DNA from: Syntrophomonas sp.
Lineage (GTDB): Bacteria; Bacillota; Syntrophomonadia; Syntrophomonadales; Syntrophomonadaceae
Reading direction: 5' to 3'
Assembly: GCA_016841425.1 (NCBI GenBank)
Contig: JAENZE010000004.1
Span: forward strand, 1-64,000
DNA length: 64,000 bases
In this document: one piece after another, positions 25,768 to 33,776 of the stretch
Layout of the letters: the number at the start of each line of letters is the position of its first letter
Numbering within the stretch: position 1 is the stretch's first letter
Translations under genes and position numbers: made by a program
The notes under the pieces: generated by a model
The model's database searches: none
What the model was told of the DNA's origin: nothing
What the model saw: the letters and a program-made list of their open reading frames with translations, nothing else

Positions 25768-27150
25768 ATGGTGATTATTTTGAATGTCAACTATCAATCG
25801 GCACTGCCGGATGATTTATTAATGGATATGGAGAGTGAAAGAAGGGTTCTGTCTTCCATGCTCCATTCTGAGGATGCATGTATTGAAGCTTACCATTGTA
25901 TGCAGACCACTGATTTCTATGCACCTAAGCACGCCACCATCTTTGACCTGCTTTGTTCCTTATTCGAAAGAGAGATCCGGCCCACTTATGTGGAAGTATT
26001 AAAAGAAGCTCATAGTCTGGGGATGCTGAATAATCCACGGGATATAGAGGAAATAAAATACATAGCTGAACACTATATTGATGATGAAAATATCAAGTAT
26101 TGGATAAAAAGAGTAAAAGACAAAGCAAAAATCAGGAGATTTGTTGATTTCCTGAAAAACAACTACCAGATCTTAAAAGAAAGACAGGAGCAGGATATTG
26201 AACAGCTGTTAATGAAGGCTGAAGACCATCTGACCAACCTGACCGCTCTGGAAATAGATGATAAGATAGATACCCCTGAAGATATGGCCAATCTAGGTTA
26301 CGATGAAGTGGAAAGACGTTTTATTAGATACCAGGAGATACAGCTGAAGCATAAAGGGGTTATACCTCTGGATGGCCTGGCTACTGGTTTTGATAACCTG
26401 GATCATATTACTCTGGGGTATAAAGCGGGAGATTTGATAATACTGGGTGCGCAAACCGGGCATGGAAAGACTGCCTTTGCACTGCACACAGCCAGATCAA
26501 TAGCTGTTAACTATGGTAAAAACATACTATATTTAAATACTGAAATGAGCCGGGAGCAGATTGCCCTGAGGTGGGCTTCGATACTATCTGAAATAGAACA
26601 TGACCGGATTCGGATGGGGGATATAAGCCAGAATGAATTGTCTATGATTCTGAATGGATATTCAAAATTAAGAACCAGCGGTTTCTATTCCTATCCCTGT
26701 CCCAACCTTACCCCGGAAAAAACCATTTCTATTGCTCGTAAATTCAGAGCCCAAAAAAATATTGATATGATGATTGTCGATTATGTAGGACGAATGGAAA
26801 AACAGGATCCTAAACTTCAGGAATGGCAGATACTGGAACAAATAATCAAGACTCAGAAACTGCTGGCCCAAAACCTCAAAATTGCTGTTATGGTACTGGT
26901 GCAGCTAAATCCTGACGGTAGTCTGCAGGGTGCTAAAAGGATGAAGAATGAATGCGACCTGATGTTAAAACTGAGTCCATTTTCCAAGGAAGAACTGGAA
27001 GAAAACGAAGAACTGAATAAATATGCCCGCAAGCCCAACTACTACATATACATTGAAAAGAACCGGGATGGACGCAGCGGGGTTAGAATTCCTATAAACT
27101 TTGATCTCCAAAAGCAAACTATGAAAGATGCCGAAAGGGTTGCAAATTAA
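25768..27150 (+). CDS. DnaB-type replicative helicase, divergent
   Basis: 460 residues. DnaB N-terminal domain (about 10-110), linker, and RecA-like ATPase with Walker A GAQTGHGKTAFA (about 231-242), Walker B MMIVDYVGRM (about 333-342) and motif H4-like IYIEKNRDGRSG near the C-terminus. The usual DnaB Walker A is (A)RPSMGKT, so this copy is divergent and may be a second helicase. The normal VLQ(A) signature survives as MVLVQLNPDG. It lies behind the DnaD-like gene and overlaps the next small gene by one base (TAATG). The ATG at 25768 has only a weak ribosome site. Confidence 0.75.
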   Translation: MVIILNVNYQSALPDDLLMDMESERRVLSSMLHSEDACIEAYHCMQTTDFYAPKHATIFDLLCSLFEREIRPTYVEVLKEAHSLGMLNNPRDIEEIKYIAEHYIDDENIKYWIKRVKDKAKIRRFVDFLKNNYQILKERQEQDIEQLLMKAEDHLTNLTALEIDDKIDTPEDMANLGYDEVERRFIRYQEIQLKHKGVIPLDGLATGFDNLDHITLGYKAGDLIILGAQTGHGKTAFALHTARSIAVNYGKNILYLNTEMSREQIALRWASILSEIEHDRIRMGDISQNELSMILNGYSKLRTSGFYSYPCPNLTPEKTISIARKFRAQKNIDMMIVDYVGRMEKQDPKLQEWQILEQIIKTQKLLAQNLKIAVMVLVQLNPDGSLQGAKRMKNECDLMLKLSPFSKEELEENEELNKYARKPNYYIYIEKNRDGRSGVRIPINFDLQKQTMKDAERVAN

Positions 27151-27464
27151 TGCCTTCCCAAGATTTTGAGATAAAAAAGTTATATGATGGAATAGCCAAC
27201 CTTATTATAGATCTAGAAAGAAGAGGCAGGATTTCCGTTGAGGAAATGAATTTTCTCTTGGATTTGCTAGAACTGGTTTTTATAGAGAAAGATCAGCGGG
27301 ATTTTATTGACATATTAAAACACTGGAATCCGGGTCAGGGGGATGAAGAGATAGACCAGATTATAAAAGCTACTTTATTGACCAATGATCTGAAGGATTT
27401 TCTTTCCTCAGATGAAAATCAGGAGATGATTGGTGATTTGATAAATGAGAAGTATAAACAATGA
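27150..27464 (+). CDS. Hypothetical protein coupled to the DnaB-like helicase
   Basis: 104 residues, acidic, all-helical. Its ATG shares a base with the stop codon of the helicase gene (TAATG), a translational-coupling arrangement that suggests a related role. I do not recognise the family. Spermidine synthase follows 39 bases later with its own ribosome site. Confidence 0.6.
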   Translation: MPSQDFEIKKLYDGIANLIIDLERRGRISVEEMNFLLDLLELVFIEKDQRDFIDILKHWNPGQGDEEIDQIIKATLLTNDLKDFLSSDENQEMIGDLINEKYKQ

Positions 27465-27503
27465 GGTAAGATAAACGGGCTTTTCTAAGGAGGCATAGCA
27501 GTT

Positions 27504-28334
27504 ATGAATCATCTATGGTTTTATGAGCAGCACACCCCGGGATATGGTGTGCATTGGAGAGTAAATAAGGTGCTGCACGCTGAGAAAACTGAATATCAGG
27601 AACTGGCGATTATTGATACAGTAGAATGCGGCAAAACTTTGGTTCTGGATGGGAATATTCAAGTCAGTGAAATGGATGAATTTATTTACCATGAAATGAT
27701 TGCTCATACGGCAATGAATTCTCATCCTCAGCCAGAGAAGGTTTTGATTATTGGCGGAGGAGATGGAGGGACCGCCAGAGAGGTGCTAAAGCATGATACA
27801 GTGCAGCAGGTTGATCTGGTAGAGATTGATCACCGGGTAGTAGAAAACAGTAAAATCTATCTCCCTTCTATGGCTTGCTCTTTTGATGATCCCAGGCTTA
27901 ACCTGCATATAGAAGACGGTATACAGTATGTGCAGGATGCCAGAGAATATTACGACATGGTAATAATAGATTCATCCGATCCCATAGGGCCAGCTGTTCA
28001 GTTATACAGCAGGGAATTCTATCGAAATGTATATAATCGGCTGAATAATGATGGTATGATTGCAGTGCAGTCTGAATCGCCAATATTTTATCAGGATATT
28101 TTTGTTAATGTTTTTGAGAATTTAAGTTCAGTTTTTGATACCGTAAAGGTCTGCCTGGCTCCTATAATGACCTATACAGCAGGCCCATGGTCATTTACGG
28201 TGGGAAGCAAAAAATGGGACCCGGAAAGAATTGCTGGTGACAAAAGGCAGATAAATGGTTTAAAATATTATAATGAACATGTGCATAAAGGCGCATTCAT
28301 CTTACCTCAGTTCATAAAGGAAATGTTGGGGTAG
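27504..28334 (+). CDS. speE: Polyamine aminopropyltransferase (spermidine synthase)
   Basis: 276-residue enzyme that transfers aminopropyl from decarboxylated SAM to putrescine. N-terminal beta-barrel with GYGVHWRVN, then a Rossmann domain with VLIIGGGDGGTAREVLKH, DLVEID and the DSSDPIGPA gate loop with the catalytic Asp. Length and motifs are typical. AAGGAGGC precedes the ATG. No decarboxylase gene is adjacent, so the substrate supply is encoded elsewhere. Confidence 0.95.
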   Translation: MNHLWFYEQHTPGYGVHWRVNKVLHAEKTEYQELAIIDTVECGKTLVLDGNIQVSEMDEFIYHEMIAHTAMNSHPQPEKVLIIGGGDGGTAREVLKHDTVQQVDLVEIDHRVVENSKIYLPSMACSFDDPRLNLHIEDGIQYVQDAREYYDMVIIDSSDPIGPAVQLYSREFYRNVYNRLNNDGMIAVQSESPIFYQDIFVNVFENLSSVFDTVKVCLAPIMTYTAGPWSFTVGSKKWDPERIAGDKRQINGLKYYNEHVHKGAFILPQFIKEMLG

Positions 28335-28381
28335 TACGGTAGTATATCATACATTAAATTAATTGTTGGTGGTACGGGAGG

Positions 28382-29917
28382 ATGGTAAAATTGTTATTCG
28401 CTAAGATTGCTATGCTGGTGTCTTTTTTTGCGGTGATCGTCGGTCTGAGCTTGTACAGTCGCAGTAAAACTAACACCGTGAATGATTTTGTGGTTGGAAA
28501 CCGGTCCGTTGGACCCTGGATGTCAGCGTTTTCTTATGGCACTACATATTTTTCAGCCGTTCTTTTAATCGGTTTTGCTGGTAAAGTAGGATGGGGATAC
28601 GGAATATCCGCCCTGCTTATAGCACTGGGCAACAGCATTATCGGTACCTACCTGGCCTGGCGTATCCTGGGTAAAAAGACGCGGGAAATGACCAGCAGGC
28701 TCAATGTCCTGACTATGCCTTCCTTTCTTGAAAAGAGATATGACTCTTCGAGTATGAGAATTGTTTCCAGTATAATAATATTTGTATTTTTTGTTCCTTA
28801 TGCTGCTTCGGTATTTATGGGATTAAGCTATTTGTTTGAACAGATATTTGGTATACCTTATGTTCTAGCTCTGGCCATAATGGCCTTGTTGGCAGGATTG
28901 TATCTGGTCCTGGGAGGTTATATGGCGGTTGCTCTGGTAGATTTTGTGCAGGGCTTGATAATGATACTCGGAGTAGTCTTAATGGTATATTTTGTGGTGG
29001 GGCATGAAATAGTCAATGGCTTTGTCAATGGATTCACCTCATTGAGAACCATTGATCCAGGGCTGATAATACCTTCATCAGCAGTAAGCTGGGTAGGCCT
29101 GATATCACTTATTATTTTAACCAGTCTCGGTACCTGGGGTTTACCCCAGATGGTTCAGAAGTTTTATGGTATCAAAAACGAGCAGGTTATACCAGTAGCC
29201 ACTTGGGTATCAACGATATTTTCTTTGCTAATAACCATGGGCGCATATTATGTGGGATCTACCGGCCATTTATTTTTTGCCGAATTGCCAATTTTTAATG
29301 GTGCTCCTACACCCGATTTGATCATGCCAACTATCATAGGCCAAACCCTTCCTCCGCTGGTTGGAGCTTTAATATTGATTTTGGTGTTGTCTGCATCCAT
29401 GTCAACTTTATCGTCGCTCGTTTTAACCGCCAGTTCTTCCGTGAGTATCGATCTGATAAGAGGGACGGTGAAAAAGGATATCAGCGAAAAAACTACCATG
29501 AACCTTATGCGGGTTTTATGTATAGCTTTTATAGCCTTCTGCCTGTATGTAGCATTGAATCCGCCCGGCATAATCTTAACCCTGATGGCTCTCTCCTGGG
29601 GTGCGGTAGCAGGTTCGTTTCTAGCCCCTTATCTTTATGGCTTGTTCTGGCCGGATACTACCCGGATCGGAGCCTGGGCCGGGATGATAAGCGGGCTTTT
29701 GATAGCGGTGGGTGGATATATAGTTATTAATACCAGTCCTTCATTTATCAGCAGTGATATTATGGACTTGTTTATAAAATGGGGTACTCCATTCTTTGGA
29801 TCACTGGCTATGATCATACCACTGGTGGTAGTACCGCTGATAAGCATGATTACCAGATCCTATACGGCGGATCACATTAATCGGGTATATAATGAGAGCG
29901 AATCTATTGTTGCTTAG
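28382..29917 (+). CDS. Sodium:solute symporter (SSS family)
   Basis: 511-residue membrane transporter with about 13 transmembrane helices and the SSS-type opening NDFVVGNRSVGPWMSAFSYGTTYFSAVLLIGFAG. It resembles the proline/pantothenate branch of the sodium symporters. The stop is 66 bases before a phenylacetate-CoA ligase gene, which raises the possibility that it imports an aromatic acid or amino acid; the sequence does not fix the substrate. The start is ATG 28382 after GGGAGG. Confidence 0.88.
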   Translation: MVKLLFAKIAMLVSFFAVIVGLSLYSRSKTNTVNDFVVGNRSVGPWMSAFSYGTTYFSAVLLIGFAGKVGWGYGISALLIALGNSIIGTYLAWRILGKKTREMTSRLNVLTMPSFLEKRYDSSSMRIVSSIIIFVFFVPYAASVFMGLSYLFEQIFGIPYVLALAIMALLAGLYLVLGGYMAVALVDFVQGLIMILGVVLMVYFVVGHEIVNGFVNGFTSLRTIDPGLIIPSSAVSWVGLISLIILTSLGTWGLPQMVQKFYGIKNEQVIPVATWVSTIFSLLITMGAYYVGSTGHLFFAELPIFNGAPTPDLIMPTIIGQTLPPLVGALILILVLSASMSTLSSLVLTASSSVSIDLIRGTVKKDISEKTTMNLMRVLCIAFIAFCLYVALNPPGIILTLMALSWGAVAGSFLAPYLYGLFWPDTTRIGAWAGMISGLLIAVGGYIVINTSPSFISSDIMDLFIKWGTPFFGSLAMIIPLVVVPLISMITRSYTADHINRVYNESESIVA

Positions 29918-29983
29918 TCTGGAATTATTGACGGCAAAAATTAAAGCGGTTTAAGGATAGAAAACAGGATAGGAGCGAATAAT

Positions 29984-31303
29984 ATGGCGGTCTGGAATAA
30001 AGAAGCTGAATGTATGCCCCGTGATAAAATGGAAGAACTGCAGCTGCAGAGATTAAAGGAAACTCTGGAGTATGTTTATGAACATTCGCCGCTGTACCGC
30101 AGCAAATACGATACGGTAGGTTTTAAACCAGGAGATTTAACAAAACTAGAAGACCTTCAAAAACTGCCATTTACCAGTAAAGAAGACTTTAGAGCCAACT
30201 ATCCCTTTGGGATGTTTGCAGCTCCTATGGAAAAAGTGATCAGGCTGCACGCATCCTCGGGCACCACGGGAAAACTGACAGTAGTTGGGTTGACTCGCAA
30301 AGATATGGACATATGGACAGAACTTCTGGCCCGAATGATAAGCATGACCGGGGTGGACTCTTCCGACGTTACCCAAATTGCCTTTGGCTATGGTCTGTTT
30401 ACCGGTGCCCATGGACTGCAGTACGGCATGGAAAGAGTCGGCGCTACGGTAATACCTATATCCGGAGGGAATTCTGAGAAGCAGCTGATGGTTATGAAAG
30501 ACTTTGGCACTACCACCCTGGTAAGTACTCCCACCTATGCCCTGCATCTAGGCGAAGTAGCACTCAATATGGGCATCAATCCAAGGAGGGACCTTAAAGT
30601 AAGGGTTGGGCTGTTTGGAGGAGAAGCATTTTCTGAAGAATATCGTAAACAGATTGAAGAAGTATGGGGAATGCTGGCTACTGATAATTATGGGCTCAGT
30701 GAAGCCGGCGGGCCTGGATTTGCTGGAGAGTGTCATTTGATAAACGGACAGCATATAGCAGAAGATTACTATATTACTGAAATAATAAATCCTGAAACTA
30801 TGCAGCCGGCTGCTCCAGGTGAAAAAGGGGAGGTAGTCATAACCACCCTGTGCCGGGAAGCAATTCCAGTTATAAGATACCGGAGCAAAGACATTAGCTC
30901 GATAACTTATGAACCGTGTGAATGCGGGAGGACTACTGCCCGTTTAAGCAAGATAACTGGCCGCACCGATGATATGATGGTTATCCGGGGGGTGAATGTA
31001 TTCCCATCTCAGATTGAGAGCGTGCTTATGAATATAGAAGGATTATCACCCCATTATCAAATTATTCGATATAACAAGGGCTATCTGGAAGATATTGAAA
31101 TACAGGTAGAGGTATCAGAGAAAATATTCTCCGACAATTATGCGGAAATAGAGGCTATTGAGCGTCGTCTCAGTCAGCAATTATATAAAACCCTATCCCT
31201 GAATCCAAAACTCAAATTTGTGGAACCATTCAGCATAGAAAGAAGTGCGGGCAAAGCTAAAAGAGTGATAGATTTACGCAACCAGGAAAAGCAGGAGGGA
31301 TAA
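29984..31303 (+). CDS. paaK: Phenylacetate-CoA ligase (AMP-forming)
   Basis: 439-residue adenylate-forming enzyme of the PaaK type: ASSGTTGKLTVVGLT (P loop, about 87-101), DNYGLSEAGGPG (A5), RYRSKDI and the C-terminal AMP-binding domain with GRTDDMMVIRGVNVFPSQIE. It makes arylacetyl-CoA from aryl acid, ATP and CoA, or works in reverse to release the acid. It lies four bases before hisC and in the same run as iorAB, which make arylacetyl-CoA from arylpyruvates. Such gene pairs are common in anaerobes that ferment aromatic amino acids. Confidence 0.9.
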   Translation: MAVWNKEAECMPRDKMEELQLQRLKETLEYVYEHSPLYRSKYDTVGFKPGDLTKLEDLQKLPFTSKEDFRANYPFGMFAAPMEKVIRLHASSGTTGKLTVVGLTRKDMDIWTELLARMISMTGVDSSDVTQIAFGYGLFTGAHGLQYGMERVGATVIPISGGNSEKQLMVMKDFGTTTLVSTPTYALHLGEVALNMGINPRRDLKVRVGLFGGEAFSEEYRKQIEEVWGMLATDNYGLSEAGGPGFAGECHLINGQHIAEDYYITEIINPETMQPAAPGEKGEVVITTLCREAIPVIRYRSKDISSITYEPCECGRTTARLSKITGRTDDMMVIRGVNVFPSQIESVLMNIEGLSPHYQIIRYNKGYLEDIEIQVEVSEKIFSDNYAEIEAIERRLSQQLYKTLSLNPKLKFVEPFSIERSAGKAKRVIDLRNQEKQEG

Positions 31304-31306
31304 TAC

Positions 31307-32410
31307 ATGAGCGATATTATTAAAAAACAGGCCAGAGATGAAATATTTAGTTTAAAACCCTATACCCCGGGAAAACCAGTGGAAGAAGTCAAGAGAGAAT
31401 TGGGATTGGAAGATATAATAAAATTGGCATCTAACGAAAATCCCCTGGGGCCATCACCTCGGGCCTTGGATGCACTTAGGAAGTCGTTAGATACCATTCA
31501 TTTTTATCCAGATAGCAATAATTTTTACCTCAAGCAAAAATTGATTTCGTTTTTAGGCATTGAAGATAATCAGCTGCTGGTTGGAAATGGCTCTGATGAA
31601 TTATTGAAATTGTTGGTGGAGACTTTTATTAACCGCGGAGACGAAGTTATATTTGCATCCCCTTCTTTTTCAGAATATGAATTTACTGCCACCATTATGG
31701 GAGCTAAATGTATTGCGGTTCCCCTGATTGATTTCAAGCATGATTTGCCGGCTATGGCAGATGCCATTACCGATAAAACAAAGATAATTTATCTATGTAA
31801 TCCTAATAACCCCACCGGGACGGCAGTCAGCAAAGCAGAGACAGATGAATTCATGACCCGGGTGCCGGAAGATGTTATAGTACTATTTGACGAAGCTTAC
31901 TTTGAATACGTTGAAAACCCAGATTTCCCCAATGGTTTGGAATATCTCAAGCAGGGCAGAAATGTTATAGTTTCACGCACTTTTTCCAAAATATATGGTC
32001 TGGCCGGGCTGCGCATAGGTTATATGGTTACTACCCCGGATATTGTAGCCGCGGTAGAGAGAGTCACCGAGCCCTTCAATGTCAATCTCCTGGCCCAAAT
32101 TGCTGCTCTGGCTGCAATAGATGATATAGACCACGTTGAGGCCAGTAAGAAAATGAATTCTGCCGGCAAAACCTATCTGTATGCAGAGTTTGAAAAAATG
32201 GGTCTAAAATATGTGCCTACAGAAGCAAATTTTATCTTTGTTGATACCGGTAAAGATTGTCAGGAAGTATTTAAAAAACTGATGTCCAAAGGTGTTATTG
32301 TACGAACCGGAGATATTTTCGGATATCCCACCTACATTCGGGTGACCATTGGTAATCCAGGTGAGAATAAGCGTTTTATCACAACTCTGCAGGAGATTTT
32401 GGAGGCGTAA
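31307..32410 (+). CDS. hisC: Histidinol-phosphate/aromatic aminotransferase
   Basis: 367-residue PLP enzyme of the HisC family: KLASNENPLGPSP, YLCNPNNPTG, the PLP lysine in SRTFSKIYGLAGLRIGY, and RVTIG near the C-terminus. GGAGGG lies before the ATG, four bases after paaK. No other his gene is present, so a role as an aromatic amino acid transaminase feeding arylpyruvate to IorAB is at least as likely as histidine synthesis. Many HisC paralogues accept both substrates. Confidence 0.88.
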   Translation: MSDIIKKQARDEIFSLKPYTPGKPVEEVKRELGLEDIIKLASNENPLGPSPRALDALRKSLDTIHFYPDSNNFYLKQKLISFLGIEDNQLLVGNGSDELLKLLVETFINRGDEVIFASPSFSEYEFTATIMGAKCIAVPLIDFKHDLPAMADAITDKTKIIYLCNPNNPTGTAVSKAETDEFMTRVPEDVIVLFDEAYFEYVENPDFPNGLEYLKQGRNVIVSRTFSKIYGLAGLRIGYMVTTPDIVAAVERVTEPFNVNLLAQIAALAAIDDIDHVEASKKMNSAGKTYLYAEFEKMGLKYVPTEANFIFVDTGKDCQEVFKKLMSKGVIVRTGDIFGYPTYIRVTIGNPGENKRFITTLQEILEA

Positions 32411-32414
32411 ACCA

Positions 32415-32954
32415 ATGGATTCCAGGTTACTTGCTGCAGCTCACTATGCTCAGCCTGATGCAAGAGCGGTATTACTCCAGGCTTTCATTAATAATTTTAA
32501 TGATACTGTTGAACAACCATTATACATTTGTATTGGTTCAGACCGCCATCTGCTGGACTGCCTGGGGCCCTTGACAGGAACCATGCTTCAGGAACAGAGT
32601 TCAGAGCTGCTGGTATTTGGTACTCTGCAGGAACCATGGCATGCTGGCAATCTCAGCGCCAAGCTAAGAGAACTAAGAGCTAGATATCCTTATCGGCCTG
32701 CCGTGGCTATTGATGCGTCTATAGGAGATAGTGAACCTCCGGGGCTGATTAAATTAAAGACTGGCCCAATTAAACCAGGCAAGGCAGTACAAAAAAATCT
32801 GCCTAAAGTAGGCGATTTTGCCATAACCGGGTTAGTAGGAAATCGAGCCAATAGGACATCGCAATCTGCAACCGATATAATCAGTCTGGCTCATGTTTAT
32901 AGTATGTCCAGAGTGATAAGTGATGCTATTATTGAGTTTGGTGCCAGGCACTAA
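32415..32954 (+). CDS. yyaC: YyaC-type spore protein (DUF1256)
   Basis: 179 residues; the core YICIGSDRHLLDCLGPLTGTML and AVDAS-like AIDASIGDSEPPG plus ITGLVGNRANR match the YyaC family, a Gpr-related protein of spore formers. Start ATG 32415, preceded by GGAGGCG; an upstream in-frame start at 32349 would lie inside hisC and is rejected. The last four codons and the stop (GGT GCC AGG CAC TAA) are also the outer end of an inverted repeat element, so the natural C-terminus may have been replaced by the insertion. Confidence 0.85.
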   Translation: MDSRLLAAAHYAQPDARAVLLQAFINNFNDTVEQPLYICIGSDRHLLDCLGPLTGTMLQEQSSELLVFGTLQEPWHAGNLSAKLRELRARYPYRPAVAIDASIGDSEPPGLIKLKTGPIKPGKAVQKNLPKVGDFAITGLVGNRANRTSQSATDIISLAHVYSMSRVISDAIIEFGARH

Positions 32955-33276
32955 CTCATTAATTCATTTGGTAACTTTACAGAATAAGTTAATAATTAAA
33001 TTTTCGCACCTGCCCCGCTAGCGAGTTTTATGCTTTGTCTTAGCAAGGAAGCCCTCAACAGGACTACAATTTGTGCTCGCTATGCTCGAAACAATACTGA
33101 AGGTAAGGCGCTTAACAGCGAGCATATAGCTGAATAGCAAGCATTGCATATGTAGGAAGTATTTCTCCATTTGCTAAGCTAAGACCGGCTGACGGCGGGA
33201 CAAAGCATAATGCTCGCCAGTCCAAGTAGTTAATAGTGCCTGGCACCGTTTTTTAAGTTATTCCGTAAAGTTACCA
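32940..33276. mobile_element. Inverted-repeat (MITE-like) element downstream of yyaC
   Basis: GGTGCCAGGCAC at 32940 is mirrored by GTGCCTGGCACC ending at 33249. TGGTAACTTTACAGAATAA (32969-32987) is mirrored by TTATTCCGTAAAGTTACCA (33258-33276) with one mismatch. GCGAGTTTTATGCTTTGTC (33021-33039) is mirrored by GACAAAGCATAATGCTCGC (33199-33217) with two mismatches. There is no gene inside. The arms overlap rather than nest simply, so it looks like a composite of two insertions. No transposase is in the window. Confidence 0.65.
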
Positions 33277-33280
33277 GATG

Positions 33281-33592
33281 CGGGGACAAAAGGACCGTCC
33301 GAGACCACTGAAAAAGTCTCAAAACTTGCGCCAGGGTATGTATAAATATACTGGCGGCCATTGGCGAAGCATGGGTAACAACATCCTGCGAAGGCGATTA
33401 GCGGAAGGGGGCGAGCGGCACGGACGCCGCGAGAGCGCCGCTGAGCACGGATGCGAATTGGCGCTGTACCCCTGGAGGTAATCGACAAGCAGTTAATGTT
33501 GTCCATGCGCAGACTGGGAGCAAGTGTATTTATACATACCCGTTTACCCAAATAGCCTTTTTCAGTGGTCTCGGACCGTCCCCTTGTCCCCG
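33281..33592. mobile_element. REP/MITE-like element with GGGGACA termini
   Basis: Long imperfect terminal inverted repeats. The left end, CGGGGACAAAAGGACCGTCC followed by GAGACCACTGAAAAAG, is mirrored on the right by CTTTTTCAGTGGTCTCGGAC and GTCCCCTTGTCCCCG. Inner arms GGGTATGTATAAATA (33334 on) and TATTTATACATACCC also match. The middle is GC-rich (33390-33470) with further stems and holds the 16-base word shared with 13187. GGGGACA-type ends are known from REP-like sequences mobilised by IS200-like transposases; none is present here. Confidence 0.7.
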
Positions 33593-33718
33593 GTGGAGGA
33601 CTATTCCAATGCAGGTTTAAATAGCAACCATCAATCTTAGTGTATAATACGGCGACCTGTGTTATCATTCAAATATAAGTAAAGATGATTATACCAGGCA
33701 CTGTTAATAGGGTCAGTG

Positions 33719-33753
33719 AACCTCTCATCCGTCTGGAAGAGAGGTTTTTATTT
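33719..33753 (+). terminator. Terminator/attenuator directly upstream of iorA
   Basis: AACCTCTC (33719-33726) pairs with GAGAGGTT (33739-33746) followed by TTTATTT. It ends 24 bases before the iorA start. A TATAAT at 33651-33656 could start a leader of about 90 nt that this hairpin would end. The arrangement fits an attenuator or a terminator for a small RNA; I recognise no known riboswitch. Confidence 0.7.
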
Positions 33754-33776
33754 GATAACTGCTAAGGAGGAATACC

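Noticed and set aside
33278-33668. Open frames on both strands of the MITE-like element
   Set aside because: They follow from its GC-rich inverted structure; no ribosome site and no family.
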